The notes: a model not told the origin generated them from the sequence alone. A stretch of 64,000 nucleotides of DNA from Bacteroidota bacterium (GCA_947475165.1 CANJLD010000001.1:124001-188000), one strand, 5' to 3'. Numbered from the stretch's first letter, positions 34,034-42,949 are shown. Numbers and translations are program-made.

Positions 34034-35254
34034 ATGTTTTGGATTCAGTTTTCTTCTCTTACCGAAAAAGAACTTGTAGAAATTGCGGCACAAACACTAC
34101 AAACAGAACTGCCCGATTGGGAGAAAAACATTTGGCAGTTTGTGAGCGATTGGTTTAATCCTTCTATACCTTCAATTAAAGTATTTACCTCAGGCTCTAC
34201 CGGTGCGCCTAAGCAGATTGAACATACGAAACAAGCCATGCTAAACAGTGCTCAAATGACTTGTGAGACATTACAACTGCAAAAAGGCGATAATGCTTTG
34301 CTCTGCTTACCGGTTACCAAAATTGCCGGTATGATGATGGTAGTGCGAAGCCTTCACGCAGGGCTTAATCTTTATTGCATAGAACCTTCTGCCACTCCGC
34401 TAAAACAATTAACCGGTGACATACAATTTGCTCTTGCTGCCTTCACACCAATGCAATTGCACAGTGCCACTAAAGACTATCCGCAATTTCTGCAAGCCGA
34501 AGCCATTCAAAAAATTATTCTGGGTGGCGAGCGTGTTAGTGCCGAAGTGCTGGATATTGTGCGCAGGTGGAATAATGATGTTTACGCCACCTTCGGCATG
34601 ACAGAAACCATTAGTCACATTGCCCTAAAAAAACTGAACGGTGCAAACGTAGATGCTCACTTTAAAGTATTGCAGGGCATTAAAATATCTACCGGTGAAG
34701 AAAACCGCCTGATTATTGAAGCACCGGAACTGGGGCAGCCGCATTTACTAACTAACGATATTGTTCGCATTGTCATGCCGAGGAACGAGGCATCTTGTAT
34801 TTCTCCTGCCAATGAAATACAAGATTTCTCACTTCGCAAAGCCTTCGTTCGAAATGACAAAACCCATCTTCCTAACACCTTTGGAGATAATACCAACAAC
34901 AGCAATCAGGAATTTGACTGGTTAGGCAGAACCGACAATGTGATTAACACCGGGGGCGTAAAAATTCATCCCGAAGAATTAGAACAACTGCTGCAACCGC
35001 ATATTCAGCCTGCGTATTTTATAGGTGCAGTGCCCGATGAGCGCACCGGTGATAAACTTGTACTGGCAATAGAAATGACGGCACTATCCGAAAGCGATAA
35101 GCAGGCACTAAAGCAAGCCTTTGAAACCTTCCCTAAGCTGCAACGCCCTAAAGCGGTCCTGCTTTTTAATCAGTTTGTGCGCACCTCTAACGGTAAGATT
35201 AACCGGAAAGAAACCATGCAAAGCACCCATGAAGTAGTTATGCTGGCAGAATAG
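34034..35254 (+). CDS. menE: o-Succinylbenzoate-CoA ligase (AMP-binding enzyme) carrying an in-frame repeat insertion
   Basis: 406 residues. ANL-superfamily motifs are present in order: FTSGSTGAPK P-loop (51-60), ATFGMTE (185-191), DWLGRTDNVINTGGVKIHPEELE (from 295) and the C-terminal lysine in SNGKINRKE. The enzyme activates o-succinylbenzoate for menaquinone synthesis, the step after MenC. Residues ~246-276 (MPRNEASCIS..., ending FVRNDK) do not resemble the family; they are the translation of an ~89-bp palindromic repeat (34771-34859) that recurs at 35971-36058. The insertion lies between a beta strand of the core domain and the DxxGRxD hinge and keeps the frame, so the protein may still work. 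A short terminator hairpin overlaps the stop. Confidence 0.9.
   Translation: MFWIQFSSLTEKELVEIAAQTLQTELPDWEKNIWQFVSDWFNPSIPSIKVFTSGSTGAPKQIEHTKQAMLNSAQMTCETLQLQKGDNALLCLPVTKIAGMMMVVRSLHAGLNLYCIEPSATPLKQLTGDIQFALAAFTPMQLHSATKDYPQFLQAEAIQKIILGGERVSAEVLDIVRRWNNDVYATFGMTETISHIALKKLNGANVDAHFKVLQGIKISTGEENRLIIEAPELGQPHLLTNDIVRIVMPRNEASCISPANEIQDFSLRKAFVRNDKTHLPNTFGDNTNNSNQEFDWLGRTDNVINTGGVKIHPEELEQLLQPHIQPAYFIGAVPDERTGDKLVLAIEMTALSESDKQALKQAFETFPKLQRPKAVLLFNQFVRTSNGKINRKETMQSTHEVVMLAE
34771..34859. mobile_element. Palindromic repeat element (copy 1) inserted in menE
   Basis: About 89 bp, beginning TGTCATGCCGAGGAACGAGG and ending with TTCGTTCGAAATGACA. The two ends and internal GTATTT / AAATAC arms are inverted repeats, so the whole can fold. 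Copy 2 lies at 35971-36058 with the same ends and a diverged centre. It looks like a non-autonomous, REP- or MITE-like element; no transposase is in the window. Confidence 0.75.
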
Positions 35255-35272
35255 GGTTTCATCTGCCTTTTT
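35245..35272 (+). terminator. menE terminator hairpin
   Basis: GGCAGA (35245-35250) pairs with TCTGCC (35262-35267) over an 11-nt loop, followed by five T. It overlaps the menE stop codon. Confidence 0.5.
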
Positions 35273-35289
35273 AGCCAAAAACACCTCCT

Positions 35290-35490
35290 TTTTAGTTCAA
35301 ATTGCAATAATGAACTAAAACCCATATAAGGATTATAAAATCCTCTAACAGAATTACTAAATTCTATGTCAGGAATACAAAATCCTATTATAGCATTTTG
35401 TATTCCTGACATAGAATTTTAATATCTTTTAATAATATTTTATAATCCTTAAACAGTAGATTAAAATCTTTATTAAAAATTTTAATCTAC
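35290..35490. repeat. Cluster of perfect hairpins with 11-nt loops
   Basis: Three perfect hairpins: stem 10 bp (35290-35299/35311-35320), stem 25 bp (35359-35383/35395-35419) and stem 12 bp (35456-35467/35479-35490). Every loop is 11 nt. Their centres (35305, 35389, 35473) are exactly 84 nt apart. In addition, 35328-35341 and 35437-35450 are 14-nt perfect complements centred on the same point as the middle hairpin, so the whole block can fold as one structure. The block is AT-rich and lies between menE and a small orphan gene. Confidence 0.75.
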
Positions 35491-35543
35491 TACTTTAAAA
35501 TTTCGTTCTTCTTATATAATTTCGTATTCCTTACACAAGTATT

Positions 35544-35949
35544 ATGGGAAAACGAACCGTAAAAGCGAAGCTGAATACCAATAAACCCGACACCTTTCTG
35601 AAGCTCTGCGAAGTATAACAATACCCTTGGAGCCACCAGTCCGTTTGCCGATGGGGAGTTTGTAAACATGAAGGACTATGCCGATAAAGTAAGCCGCGCC
35701 GGGCAAAAACGCGAAGAGGCACTGGAGCATTACGCCATTGCCGAAGCAGCGATGTTCGAAAGCCGCAAAATTATAGGCAGGGCACCGGGGCAATCAAGCA
35801 ATACAGAGGGCACTTTATTTAACCTTACTGCCAGTCTTAAAAAAATTCTGCTGGTGCTTAACCGCACAAACCCTGAAGCACTTAGTTTGTGGGGCTTTGA
35901 TGTAGTAGTGGGCATAGCTAAGAATCCCGGTCGCAGAAAGAAGAAATAA
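35544..35949 (+). pseudogene. Frameshifted paralog of the small orphan protein
   Basis: From the ATG at 35544 the frame reads MGKRTVKAKLNTNKPDTF and stops at 35616-35618 after 24 codons. In the next frame (from about 35611) it continues YNNTLGATSPFADGEF and on to the stop at 35947-35949. Joined, this gives ~134 residues that align along their length with the intact protein at 23409-23825 (KTVRVPLP..., LGASSPLND, INTEGTLYY, GFDVVIG, basic tail). One inserted base or two deleted bases near 35605-35615 explain the break. Because the part downstream is undecayed, a recent mutation, sequencing error or programmed shift are all possible. An internal ATG at 35668 could express the C-terminal 93 residues. 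Confidence 0.75.
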
Positions 35950-35970
35950 ATAGGTTTTACTACAAAGAAT

Positions 35971-36058
35971 TGTCATGCCGAGGAACGAGGCATCTTGTAT
36001 TTGATTACAAAGAAAATACAAGATACCTCACTACGCAAAGCCTTCGTTCGGTATGACA
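35971..36058. mobile_element. Palindromic repeat element (copy 2), intergenic
   Basis: 88 bp with the same start (TGTCATGCCGAGGAACGAGG) and near-identical inverted end as the copy inside menE. It sits between the frameshifted orphan gene and the end of the convergent pyc gene, where it could also act as a bidirectional terminator. Confidence 0.75.
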
Positions 36059-36091
36059 TAAATCCATCTGTCGAAAAATATCACCGGTTGA

Positions 36092-39000
36092 TTAAAAACT
36101 CACCACACAATCATCATGCTCTACCATTACTCCGGCAGTCAGGTGAACTTTCTTAACCGTACCGGCAACCGGTGCGGTGATAGTTGATTCCATCTTCATG
36201 GCTTCTATAACAAAGAGGGGCTGGTTTTTAGAAACATTGTCGCCCTCGTTTACATATACATTGATTAGTTTACCCTGTAACGGTGCGCCAATCTCACCGG
36301 TACCGGATGCCTTGTAGTGTTCCAGTTTCTGCACTTTAATTGTCCGGTCGCGAACCTGCACTGAGCGTGTTTGTCCGTTAATTTTGAAGAATACATCGCG
36401 CATACCATCTTCATTCGGCTCGCTCATATACATAAAGCGGATGAGCAGGTTCTTACCGGGCTCAAGCGTAACAATGATTTCTTCGTTGGGTTTCATAGGA
36501 TAATAAAACGAAGGCGTTGGAAGCATCGAAATATCACCAAAGGCTTTCTTGAACTGGTAGTATTCATCAAACACTTTCGGATACATTTTCATCGAGAGAA
36601 AATCTTCCAGCGTTTGCTTGTCGTCATATTTATTTCTGAAAGCCGAAAGCTCGCGGTCGAAATCCGTAGCACCCAAATGCTTGTTCGGCTTATCGGTATA
36701 AGGCAATTCATCTTTCAGAATTATCTTCTGTAAATCTGCCGGAAACCCACCGTAAGGCTGTCCTAAATCTCCGCGAAACAATTGCTTCACCGAATCTGGA
36801 AACGAAAGCGTATCACCTTTCTTAAAAATATCTTCTGGTGTAAGCCCGTTCGAAGTCATAAACAAAGCCATATCACCAACAACTTTCGATGAAGGCGTAA
36901 CTTTTACCACATCACCGAAGAGTTGGTTCACCACTTCGTAGTTATGCTTAATGGTTTCAAATTTATCTTCCAGCCCCAATGAGCGAGCCTGTGGCAATAA
37001 ATTAGAATACTGCCCACCGGGTATTTCGTGCGCATACACTTCGGCAGTACCGGCTTTCAGTTCGCTTTCGAAAGGATAATAATACTCGCGCACCACTTCA
37101 AAATAATTCGAATAAGCATTCAGCGATTTTAAATCAACCGGATTCTCACGCTCATGCCCCTGCATCATCGCTACAATAGAATTAAAGTTCGGTTGCGAAG
37201 TCAATCCACTCATAGAAGCCAACGCCACATCAACAGCATCCACACCGGCTTCAATAGCTTTAAGGTAAGTAGCCGTTTGAATAGAAGAAGTATCGTGAGT
37301 ATGCAGGTGAATAGGAATGGTGATGTGACGCTTCAATGCGCCAATCAGTTGTTGCGCAGCATAAGGTTTCAGCAGGCCCGCCATATCTTTTATGCAAAGA
37401 ATATGCGCCCCCTCTCCTTCCAGTTGTTTCGCCAGCTCCACATAATATTTCAGGCTGAACTTCTGTCTGTCCGGATTGGTAATGTCACCGGTGTAACAAA
37501 TACAGGCTTCGGCAATCGAGTTGGTTTTTTCGCGCACCGTTTTAATACTCATCTTCATGCCCTCCACCCAGTTAAGCGAATCGAAAATGCGGAAGATGTC
37601 GATGCCGTTCTCAGCACTCTTCTCAATAAATTTGGCAACCAGATTATCGGGATAAGCCGCATAGCCCACTGCATTGCTTCCGCGGAAAAGCATTTGCAAA
37701 AGAATATTCGGCACCGCTTTGCGCAGCAACTGCAAACGCTCCCACGGGTCTTCGTGTAGAAAACGCATACACACATCAAACGTAGCACCGCCCCATACTT
37801 CCATAGAAAATACCTCGGGGTGGTTCTTCGCAAAACCCGATGCTACAGCCAGCATATCGTTATTGCGAAGACGCGTGGCAAACAATGATTGATGCGCATC
37901 GCGGAAAGTAGTATCGGTGTAATGAATCTTTTTGTCTGACGCCAAACGTTTAATAAATTCTTCTCTGCCTAACTCATTCAGTAAATCTTTTGAGCCTTTA
38001 GGAAACTCATTGCCTATTGCATATTGCTTATTCACAACCGGCACCACCGGTGTGCGGAATTTCCGGTCAGCATCAAAAGCCTTTATATCCGGGTGACCAT
38101 TCACTTTCAATTCAGCCAGATACTTTACCAGCTTAGTTCCTCTGTCCTTATCATGTCCCCATTTAGGAATCAACAACTGCGGATTCTTAGGAATAAAACC
38201 AACGGTAGCCTTACCGGTTTGAAATTCCTCATTCTCCATCACATTCACCAGAAAGGGAATGTTTGTTTTAACCCCGCGAATACGGAACTCCTGCAAGGTT
38301 CTATCCATTCGCTTGGTAGCACCTTTCAAAGTCCGGCTCCAGGCCGAAACCTTTACGAGCATCGAATCGAAGAAGGGAGAAATCTTTACACCGCTGTAAG
38401 AGCTGCCTTCATCTAAGCGTATACCAAAGCCACCTGCATTGCGGTAAGCTACTATAGTCCCATAGTCCGGTTTAAAATCATTCTCAGGGTCCTCGGTAGT
38501 AACCCGGCATTGTATGGCAAAGCCGTTGCACTTCACATCATCCTGCGAGTGCAGAAATATTTGCGAGTGCGTCAACTCACAACCCGATGCAATTAAAATT
38601 TGAGAGCGCACAATATCAATACCGGTAATCTCCTCGGTAATAGTATGCTCCACCTGTATGCGCGGATTTACTTCTATAAAGAAAATATTCTCGTCTTTAT
38701 CTACCAGAAACTCCACCGTTCCGGCATTATTGTATTGAACATGTTTAGCAATAGCTAGGGCATAGCCAAAAAGCTTTTCGCGCGTTTCCTGTTTCAGAAT
38801 ACTCGGAGCAACTTCAATCACCTTCTGAAATCTGCGTTGCACACTGCAATCGCGCTCGTAGAGGTGAACAATGTTGCCGTAGTTATCGCCCAGCAGCTGC
38901 ACTTCAATATGCTTGGGGTCTTCTACAAACTTTTCAATAAACACCGTATCATCACCGAAAGATTTCTTCGCTTCGTTCTTTGCTTCGGTAAACGAATTAC

Positions 39001-39547
39001 TCATCTCCTCTTCGCTCCGCACCACACGCATTCCTCTTCCACCGCCACCGGCAGCAGCCTTAAGCATCACCGGGTAACCAATGCGTGCGCCTTCGCTCAT
39101 CGCATCACTCAGTTTCTGTAAATTGATATTACTATCGGGTATCAGCGGAACGTTTACTTCGCGCGCTACTTTCTTCGCAGCTACTTTATCTCCCAGCCGC
39201 TCCATCACATCAGGTCGCGGACCAACAAAAGTTATTCCCTCTTCCGCACAACGTTTAGCCAGCAATACATTTTCAGAAAGAAAACCATAACCGGGATGAA
39301 TGGCATCTACACCATTAAGCTTTGCCACCTTAATTATTTCTTCAATATCCAGATAAGGCTTCAATGGTTCAGAGTTAACGCCAATCTGATACGATTCATC
39401 AGCCTTGTAACGGTGAAGCGAATACCGGTCTTCGAAAGTATAAACCGCTAGGGTAGATATTTTGAGTTCTGCTGCTGCACGGAGAATACGGATAGCAATT
39501 TCACCCCGGTTGGCAACAAGCAGCTTTTTAAATTTTTGTGCGGGCAT
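36092..39547 (-). CDS. pyc: Pyruvate carboxylase
   Basis: 1151 residues, full single-chain length. Order: biotin carboxylase (about 1-460, with AAAGGGGRGMR ATP-grasp loop and FIEVNPRIQVEH), carboxyltransferase of the HMGL/TIM-barrel type (about 540-810, TFRDAHQSLFATR, HTHDTS), PYC/OADA tetramerisation-allosteric region, and a C-terminal biotinyl domain with the biotinylated lysine K1118 in EAMKMES. It carboxylates pyruvate to oxaloacetate (anaplerosis, gluconeogenesis). It is a single gene, divergent from lipA. A heptanucleotide array (39551-39585) sits 3 nt before its ATG, so the leader contains that array. Confidence 0.97.
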   Translation of the reverse strand: MPAQKFKKLLVANRGEIAIRILRAAAELKISTLAVYTFEDRYSLHRYKADESYQIGVNSEPLKPYLDIEEIIKVAKLNGVDAIHPGYGFLSENVLLAKRCAEEGITFVGPRPDVMERLGDKVAAKKVAREVNVPLIPDSNINLQKLSDAMSEGARIGYPVMLKAAAGGGGRGMRVVRSEEEMSNSFTEAKNEAKKSFGDDTVFIEKFVEDPKHIEVQLLGDNYGNIVHLYERDCSVQRRFQKVIEVAPSILKQETREKLFGYALAIAKHVQYNNAGTVEFLVDKDENIFFIEVNPRIQVEHTITEEITGIDIVRSQILIASGCELTHSQIFLHSQDDVKCNGFAIQCRVTTEDPENDFKPDYGTIVAYRNAGGFGIRLDEGSSYSGVKISPFFDSMLVKVSAWSRTLKGATKRMDRTLQEFRIRGVKTNIPFLVNVMENEEFQTGKATVGFIPKNPQLLIPKWGHDKDRGTKLVKYLAELKVNGHPDIKAFDADRKFRTPVVPVVNKQYAIGNEFPKGSKDLLNELGREEFIKRLASDKKIHYTDTTFRDAHQSLFATRLRNNDMLAVASGFAKNHPEVFSMEVWGGATFDVCMRFLHEDPWERLQLLRKAVPNILLQMLFRGSNAVGYAAYPDNLVAKFIEKSAENGIDIFRIFDSLNWVEGMKMSIKTVREKTNSIAEACICYTGDITNPDRQKFSLKYYVELAKQLEGEGAHILCIKDMAGLLKPYAAQQLIGALKRHITIPIHLHTHDTSSIQTATYLKAIEAGVDAVDVALASMSGLTSQPNFNSIVAMMQGHERENPVDLKSLNAYSNYFEVVREYYYPFESELKAGTAEVYAHEIPGGQYSNLLPQARSLGLEDKFETIKHNYEVVNQLFGDVVKVTPSSKVVGDMALFMTSNGLTPEDIFKKGDTLSFPDSVKQLFRGDLGQPYGGFPADLQKIILKDELPYTDKPNKHLGATDFDRELSAFRNKYDDKQTLEDFLSMKMYPKVFDEYYQFKKAFGDISMLPTPSFYYPMKPNEEIIVTLEPGKNLLIRFMYMSEPNEDGMRDVFFKINGQTRSVQVRDRTIKVQKLEHYKASGTGEIGAPLQGKLINVYVNEGDNVSKNQPLFVIEAMKMESTITAPVAGTVKKVHLTAGVMVEHDDCVVSF

Positions 39548-39550
39548 AAA

Positions 39551-39585
39551 CAGACGTTAGATATTAGACAATGGACACAAGACAA
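39551..39585. repeat. Heptanucleotide array upstream of pyc
   Basis: Five 7-mers: CAGACGT, TAGATAT, TAGACAA, TGGACAC, AAGACAA. The same word family makes the second linker of the E2 protein at 7085-7161. Confidence 0.85.
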
Positions 39586-39636
39586 ATAACTGCGCTAAAG
39601 TAGAAGTTGAAACGAAAAAGGAAAGCGTTTCTTTTT

Positions 39637-39644
39637 TAAGTTTG
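39637..39644 (+). promoter_or_regulatory. -7 box TAAGTTTG, near-leaderless lipA
   Basis: Exact TAnnTTTG match that ends 4 nt before the GTG start of lipA. Confidence 0.5.
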
Positions 39645-39648
39645 CCCT

Positions 39649-40518
39649 GTGGCAGAAACAATCGAAAAGAAATCAAAGATTACCAAACCCGACTGGCTGA
39701 AGATTAAACTGCCCAGCGGCAGAGAATTCAGTGAAGTAAAGCAGAATGTAGAGCAGCATAAACTGCACACCATTTGCGAAAGCGGCAAATGCCCTAACCA
39801 AACCGAATGCTGGGGAGTGGGCACTGCCACGCTGATGATTCTCGGAAACACCTGCACCCGCTCCTGTATGTTTTGCAGTGTAGAAACCGGTAACCCCGAA
39901 GTAGTAGATATTACAGAACCGGTGCGCGTAGCAGAGTCGGTTAAGCTGATGGGCTTAAAGCATGTAGTAATCACTTCAGTGGATAGAGATGATTTAACCG
40001 ATGGCGGCTCAAAAATTTGGGCAGCAACAATCCGCGCCATCCGCAGACATAATCCGGGAGTTACGATGGAAACACTGATTCCGGATTTTAAAGGAATAGC
40101 AGAAAACATTCAGCGCGTGATTGATGTAAAGCCGGAAGTGGTGTCACATAATCTGGAAACTGTAAAGCGACTTACAAGAGAGGTGCGCATACAAGCTAAG
40201 TATGAAAGAAGTTTAGAAGTTCTTCTACAATTAAAAGAAGGCGGAATAGAAAGAACCAAAAGCGGCATCATGCTCGGATTAGGCGAAACACAAGAAGAAC
40301 TGTTTGAAGCAATGGATGATTTGCGGAATTCGAAAGTAGATATACTTACACTTGGTCAATATCTGCAACCAACCAAAAAACACTTACCGGTAGTGCGTTA
40401 CATTACTCCCGAAGAATTCAACCGATATAAAGAAGTAGCTCTCTCAAAAGGTTTCCGCTATGTAGAAAGCGGACCGATGGTGCGCAGTAGTTATCATGCA
40501 GAGAAACATTTGATATAA
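39649..40518 (+). CDS. lipA: Lipoyl synthase
   Basis: 289 residues from a GTG start; no ATG lies nearby and the N-terminus fits the family. Both iron-sulphur clusters are supported: the radical-SAM CxxxCxxC (C69, C73, C76) and the auxiliary cluster cysteines C43, C48, C54. The C-terminal (R/K)SSYH-type motif appears as VRSSYHAEK. It inserts two sulphur atoms into octanoyl groups on lipoyl domains such as that of the E2 at 6581. It converges on lipB, its pathway partner. Confidence 0.97.
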   Translation: MAETIEKKSKITKPDWLKIKLPSGREFSEVKQNVEQHKLHTICESGKCPNQTECWGVGTATLMILGNTCTRSCMFCSVETGNPEVVDITEPVRVAESVKLMGLKHVVITSVDRDDLTDGGSKIWAATIRAIRRHNPGVTMETLIPDFKGIAENIQRVIDVKPEVVSHNLETVKRLTREVRIQAKYERSLEVLLQLKEGGIERTKSGIMLGLGETQEELFEAMDDLRNSKVDILTLGQYLQPTKKHLPVVRYITPEEFNRYKEVALSKGFRYVESGPMVRSSYHAEKHLI

Positions 40519-40519
40519 C

Positions 40520-40554
40520 TTGGTGAATTAGTTAATAGGTGATTGGTTGATTGG
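40520..40554. repeat. Heptanucleotide array at the lipA/lipB junction
   Basis: 7-mers TTGGTGA, ATTAGTT, AATAGGT, GATTGGT, TGATTGG fill the gap between the two convergent stop codons and run into the lipB coding end, so the last residues of LipB (NQPITY) are written by the array. Confidence 0.7.
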
Positions 40555-41191
40555 TTCCGAATACTTTCTCAAATGCTTTCAGAAATTCTCTTTTGTAATC
40601 TTCCATTGAAATTTCTTTTCCTGATTCCTTTTTAAGAGAAGTAGTTCCTTTCCCTTCTAAACCACAGGCGCGTATTTTATTAAAGTAAGAAAGGTCGGTA
40701 TTAATATTCACTGCAATTCCGTGCATGGTTATGTTTCGGCTTGCCTTCACTCCTATTGCGCCTATCTTGTTTTCTCCCAGCCAGATACCGGCAGCATTTT
40801 CCACCCGCTCTCCTTTCAACCCATACGTGTTCAGCGATTCAATAATGGTTTCTTCTAATTTAAAAATGTATTGCGCCAAGCCAATCTGCAAAGAATCTAA
40901 ATCAAGAATAGGATAAACCACCAACTGGCCGGGACCGTGAAAGGTAACATCGCCCCCGCGATTAACTTTGTAGAACTCTGCATTCATTTCTTCATCACTA
41001 ACCAGAATATTTTCGCGCTTGCCGCTTTTGCCCAAGGTAAACACCGGTTCATGCTCGCAGAGTATTAAATAGTTTTCGGTGGGTTGTTCGTTAAGTTTTG
41101 CTTCTATGTTTTTGTTGAACAGTTCTTCCTGCAATTGAAGAACTTCGGGATATGGCTTTAAGCCGACATCAATAACTTTCAACTGAATCAT
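40532..41191 (-). CDS. lipB: Octanoyltransferase
   Basis: 219 residues. LipB motifs: RGGDVTFHGPGQLVVYP, GVKASRNITMHGIAVN with the conserved lysine, and the nucleophile cysteine in RACGLEGKGTTSL. It moves octanoate from ACP to lipoyl domains ahead of LipA. It is the last gene of a minus-strand string with overlaps: its ATG overlaps the preceding gene end by 4 nt. The C-terminal six residues come from a heptanucleotide array, which may have replaced the original end. Confidence 0.96.
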   Translation of the reverse strand: MIQLKVIDVGLKPYPEVLQLQEELFNKNIEAKLNEQPTENYLILCEHEPVFTLGKSGKRENILVSDEEMNAEFYKVNRGGDVTFHGPGQLVVYPILDLDSLQIGLAQYIFKLEETIIESLNTYGLKGERVENAAGIWLGENKIGAIGVKASRNITMHGIAVNINTDLSYFNKIRACGLEGKGTTSLKKESGKEISMEDYKREFLKAFEKVFGTNQPITY

Positions 41192-41874
41192 TTTAACTGT
41201 TTCAGTTGCTGTTTCAGTTTTCTGCGCTCTTCCTGGACCGAATTATCTAACCGCAAAAACGCCTTATGAAGATTGCGGTTCAGATTATCTACCGCTTTAT
41301 TGTAATTACCTAAATAAGTCTGCTGATAAAACGGAAATGGTTCACGCAATTGAGCCAGTGAAGTATCAGAAATAAAAATCACGTTGGTAGAAGCCGATGT
41401 ACCACTTGGCTCGGTGTGATTAACACTTTTGTAATGATACTCGTCTGTAAGAAGGTTAGCGGTAATGCTACCATATTCTGCCAGGAAGAAATACTTCTCG
41501 GTGAGTTTAATACTCGTATCTACTTCCATTTTATCGTTCAGAAAAATACCGGTCTCGTTCTTTAGAAGCGCATTGGTGCTTTTAGCGTAGATAAAATATA
41601 CTTTACTGAAATCGTAGAACCCGATAAAAGCATCCATCAGCTTTTGGTTTTGAATTCTGTTTTCTTCCATCAGTTTATCAGCCAGTTCATTTCGTCCTGA
41701 CCTTCTGTATGCTTCAATAGATTTATCGTTCGTTTTCAATCGAACCACAAGCGCACCATTCTTCAAATCACGAATTTGCTGTGTGGCAATTGTCCGGTTG
41801 GTAGAAGTAGTTTGAGCAGAAGCAAAAACACACAGCACAGTAAGGCAGATAACAATCAGGAATCTATTCATCAT
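41188..41874 (-). CDS. Exported protein of unknown function
   Basis: 228 residues with signal peptide MMNRFLIVICLTVLCVFASAQ. The rest is mixed, with a helical middle (KSIEAYRRSGRNELADKLMEENR) and a coiled-coil-like basic tail (EERRKLKQQLKQLK). No catalytic motif is visible and I do not recognise the family. It overlaps coaD by 4 nt upstream and lipB by 4 nt downstream, so it is firmly in that operon. Confidence 0.8.
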   Translation of the reverse strand: MMNRFLIVICLTVLCVFASAQTTSTNRTIATQQIRDLKNGALVVRLKTNDKSIEAYRRSGRNELADKLMEENRIQNQKLMDAFIGFYDFSKVYFIYAKSTNALLKNETGIFLNDKMEVDTSIKLTEKYFFLAEYGSITANLLTDEYHYKSVNHTEPSGTSASTNVIFISDTSLAQLREPFPFYQQTYLGNYNKAVDNLNRNLHKAFLRLDNSVQEERRKLKQQLKQLK

Positions 41875-42338
41875 TTAAAATCCTTTACAATTTCTTTAGG
41901 AACAAATTTTCTAATTTTACCCTTTCCTCTGATAATCTCACGAACTATGGTAGAAGATATAGAAGATAGCTCAGGGCGCGACACAATGAGAATGGTTTCT
42001 AATTGCGGAAGCATATCGTGGTTAAGGTGAGCGATTGTTTTTTCGTATTCAAAATCTCCCGCATTGCGGATACCTCTTAACAGGTAGTTCGCTTTTTTCT
42101 TTTCACAAAAATTTACGGTAAGTCCTTCATAGCTTTCCACCTTTACTTTCTTCTCTCCTTTAAAAACCACCTCAATCCATTCAATTCTTTTCTCCAGCGA
42201 AAACAAACTTTGCTTTTGCGAATTGCTTCCAATGGCAATAATTATTTCATCGAACAACGGCAAAGCTCTTCTTACAATATCGGCATGACCAATAGTGATA
42301 GGGTCGAAAGAACCTGGGAATACAGCTATCTTCTTCAT
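41871..42338 (-). CDS. coaD: Pantetheine-phosphate adenylyltransferase
   Basis: 155 residues, usual length. The nucleotidyltransferase signature GSFDPITIGHADIV is at residues 9-22, with ISSTIVRE near the end. It makes dephospho-CoA in coenzyme A synthesis. The ATG follows a TAATTTCA box by the four bases CGGC, as in guaA and rsmE. Downstream genes overlap. Confidence 0.97.
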   Translation of the reverse strand: MKKIAVFPGSFDPITIGHADIVRRALPLFDEIIIAIGSNSQKQSLFSLEKRIEWIEVVFKGEKKVKVESYEGLTVNFCEKKKANYLLRGIRNAGDFEYEKTIAHLNHDMLPQLETILIVSRPELSSISSTIVREIIRGKGKIRKFVPKEIVKDFK

Positions 42339-42342
42339 GCCG

Positions 42343-42350
42343 TGAAATTA
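42343..42350 (-). promoter_or_regulatory. -7-like box TAATTTCA four bases before the coaD start
   Basis: On the minus strand the order is TAATTTCA, CGGC, ATG. It would give coaD its own near-leaderless transcript inside the operon string. Confidence 0.4.
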
Positions 42351-42397
42351 AATGTAATTCTGTTCCCGATTGTCACAGAATTGTAAAAAGAATGAGG

Positions 42398-42949
42398 TTA
42401 TGCAATTTTCTTTGGCTCATTAGTAAAAATGGAAAAGATAGTTGTGCCGTAGTTTCTGCTCTTTAAAAAATGCGGGTGTTGCTCGAAATTATGATTGGGA
42501 TTGTGCTCTAAGACAAACCAACCTTCGCCATTTACTAAGCCGTGCTGAAAAATCAAATCAGGAATGGTGTTCAGATTAGGCAGCGGATAAGGCGGACCCG
42601 CAAAAATGATATTGAACTTTTGATGCGCGCTTGCAATAAATTTGAACACGTCCATTTTCAAAACTTTTATTGCTGTCAGCTTGTGCTTTAGCGCAGTAGC
42701 TTTTATAAAATCGGCACACCGGGGAAAAATTTCAACCGTGGTAATATCTTCACAACCGCGTGAAGCAAATTCGTAACTAATGCTGCCGGTGCCACCAAAC
42801 AGGTCAAGCATCTTAACGTTTTCAAAATCGAAACTATTATTGAGAATATTGAACAAGCCTTCCTTCGCAAAATCGGTAGTGGGTCGCGTAGGAATATTTT
42901 TAGGCGGTTCAAAGCGGATGCTTTTCAGGTTGCCTCCTATAATTCTCAT
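42398..42949 (-). CDS. rsmD: 16S rRNA (guanine(966)-N(2))-methyltransferase RsmD family
   Basis: 183 residues. The SAM-binding motif MLDLFGGTGSISYEFASRG and the N-terminal RIIGGNLK are as in RsmD. Motif IV, normally (D/N)PPY, reads AGPPYP here: the Asp/Asn that contacts the target amino group is a glycine (a GAT-to-GGT change would do it). All else is intact, so activity may be altered or the base call wrong. It overlaps the DUF3822 gene end by 4 nt, a conserved pairing in Bacteroidota. Confidence 0.9.
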   Translation of the reverse strand: MRIIGGNLKSIRFEPPKNIPTRPTTDFAKEGLFNILNNSFDFENVKMLDLFGGTGSISYEFASRGCEDITTVEIFPRCADFIKATALKHKLTAIKVLKMDVFKFIASAHQKFNIIFAGPPYPLPNLNTIPDLIFQHGLVNGEGWFVLEHNPNHNFEQHPHFLKSRNYGTTIFSIFTNEPKKIA

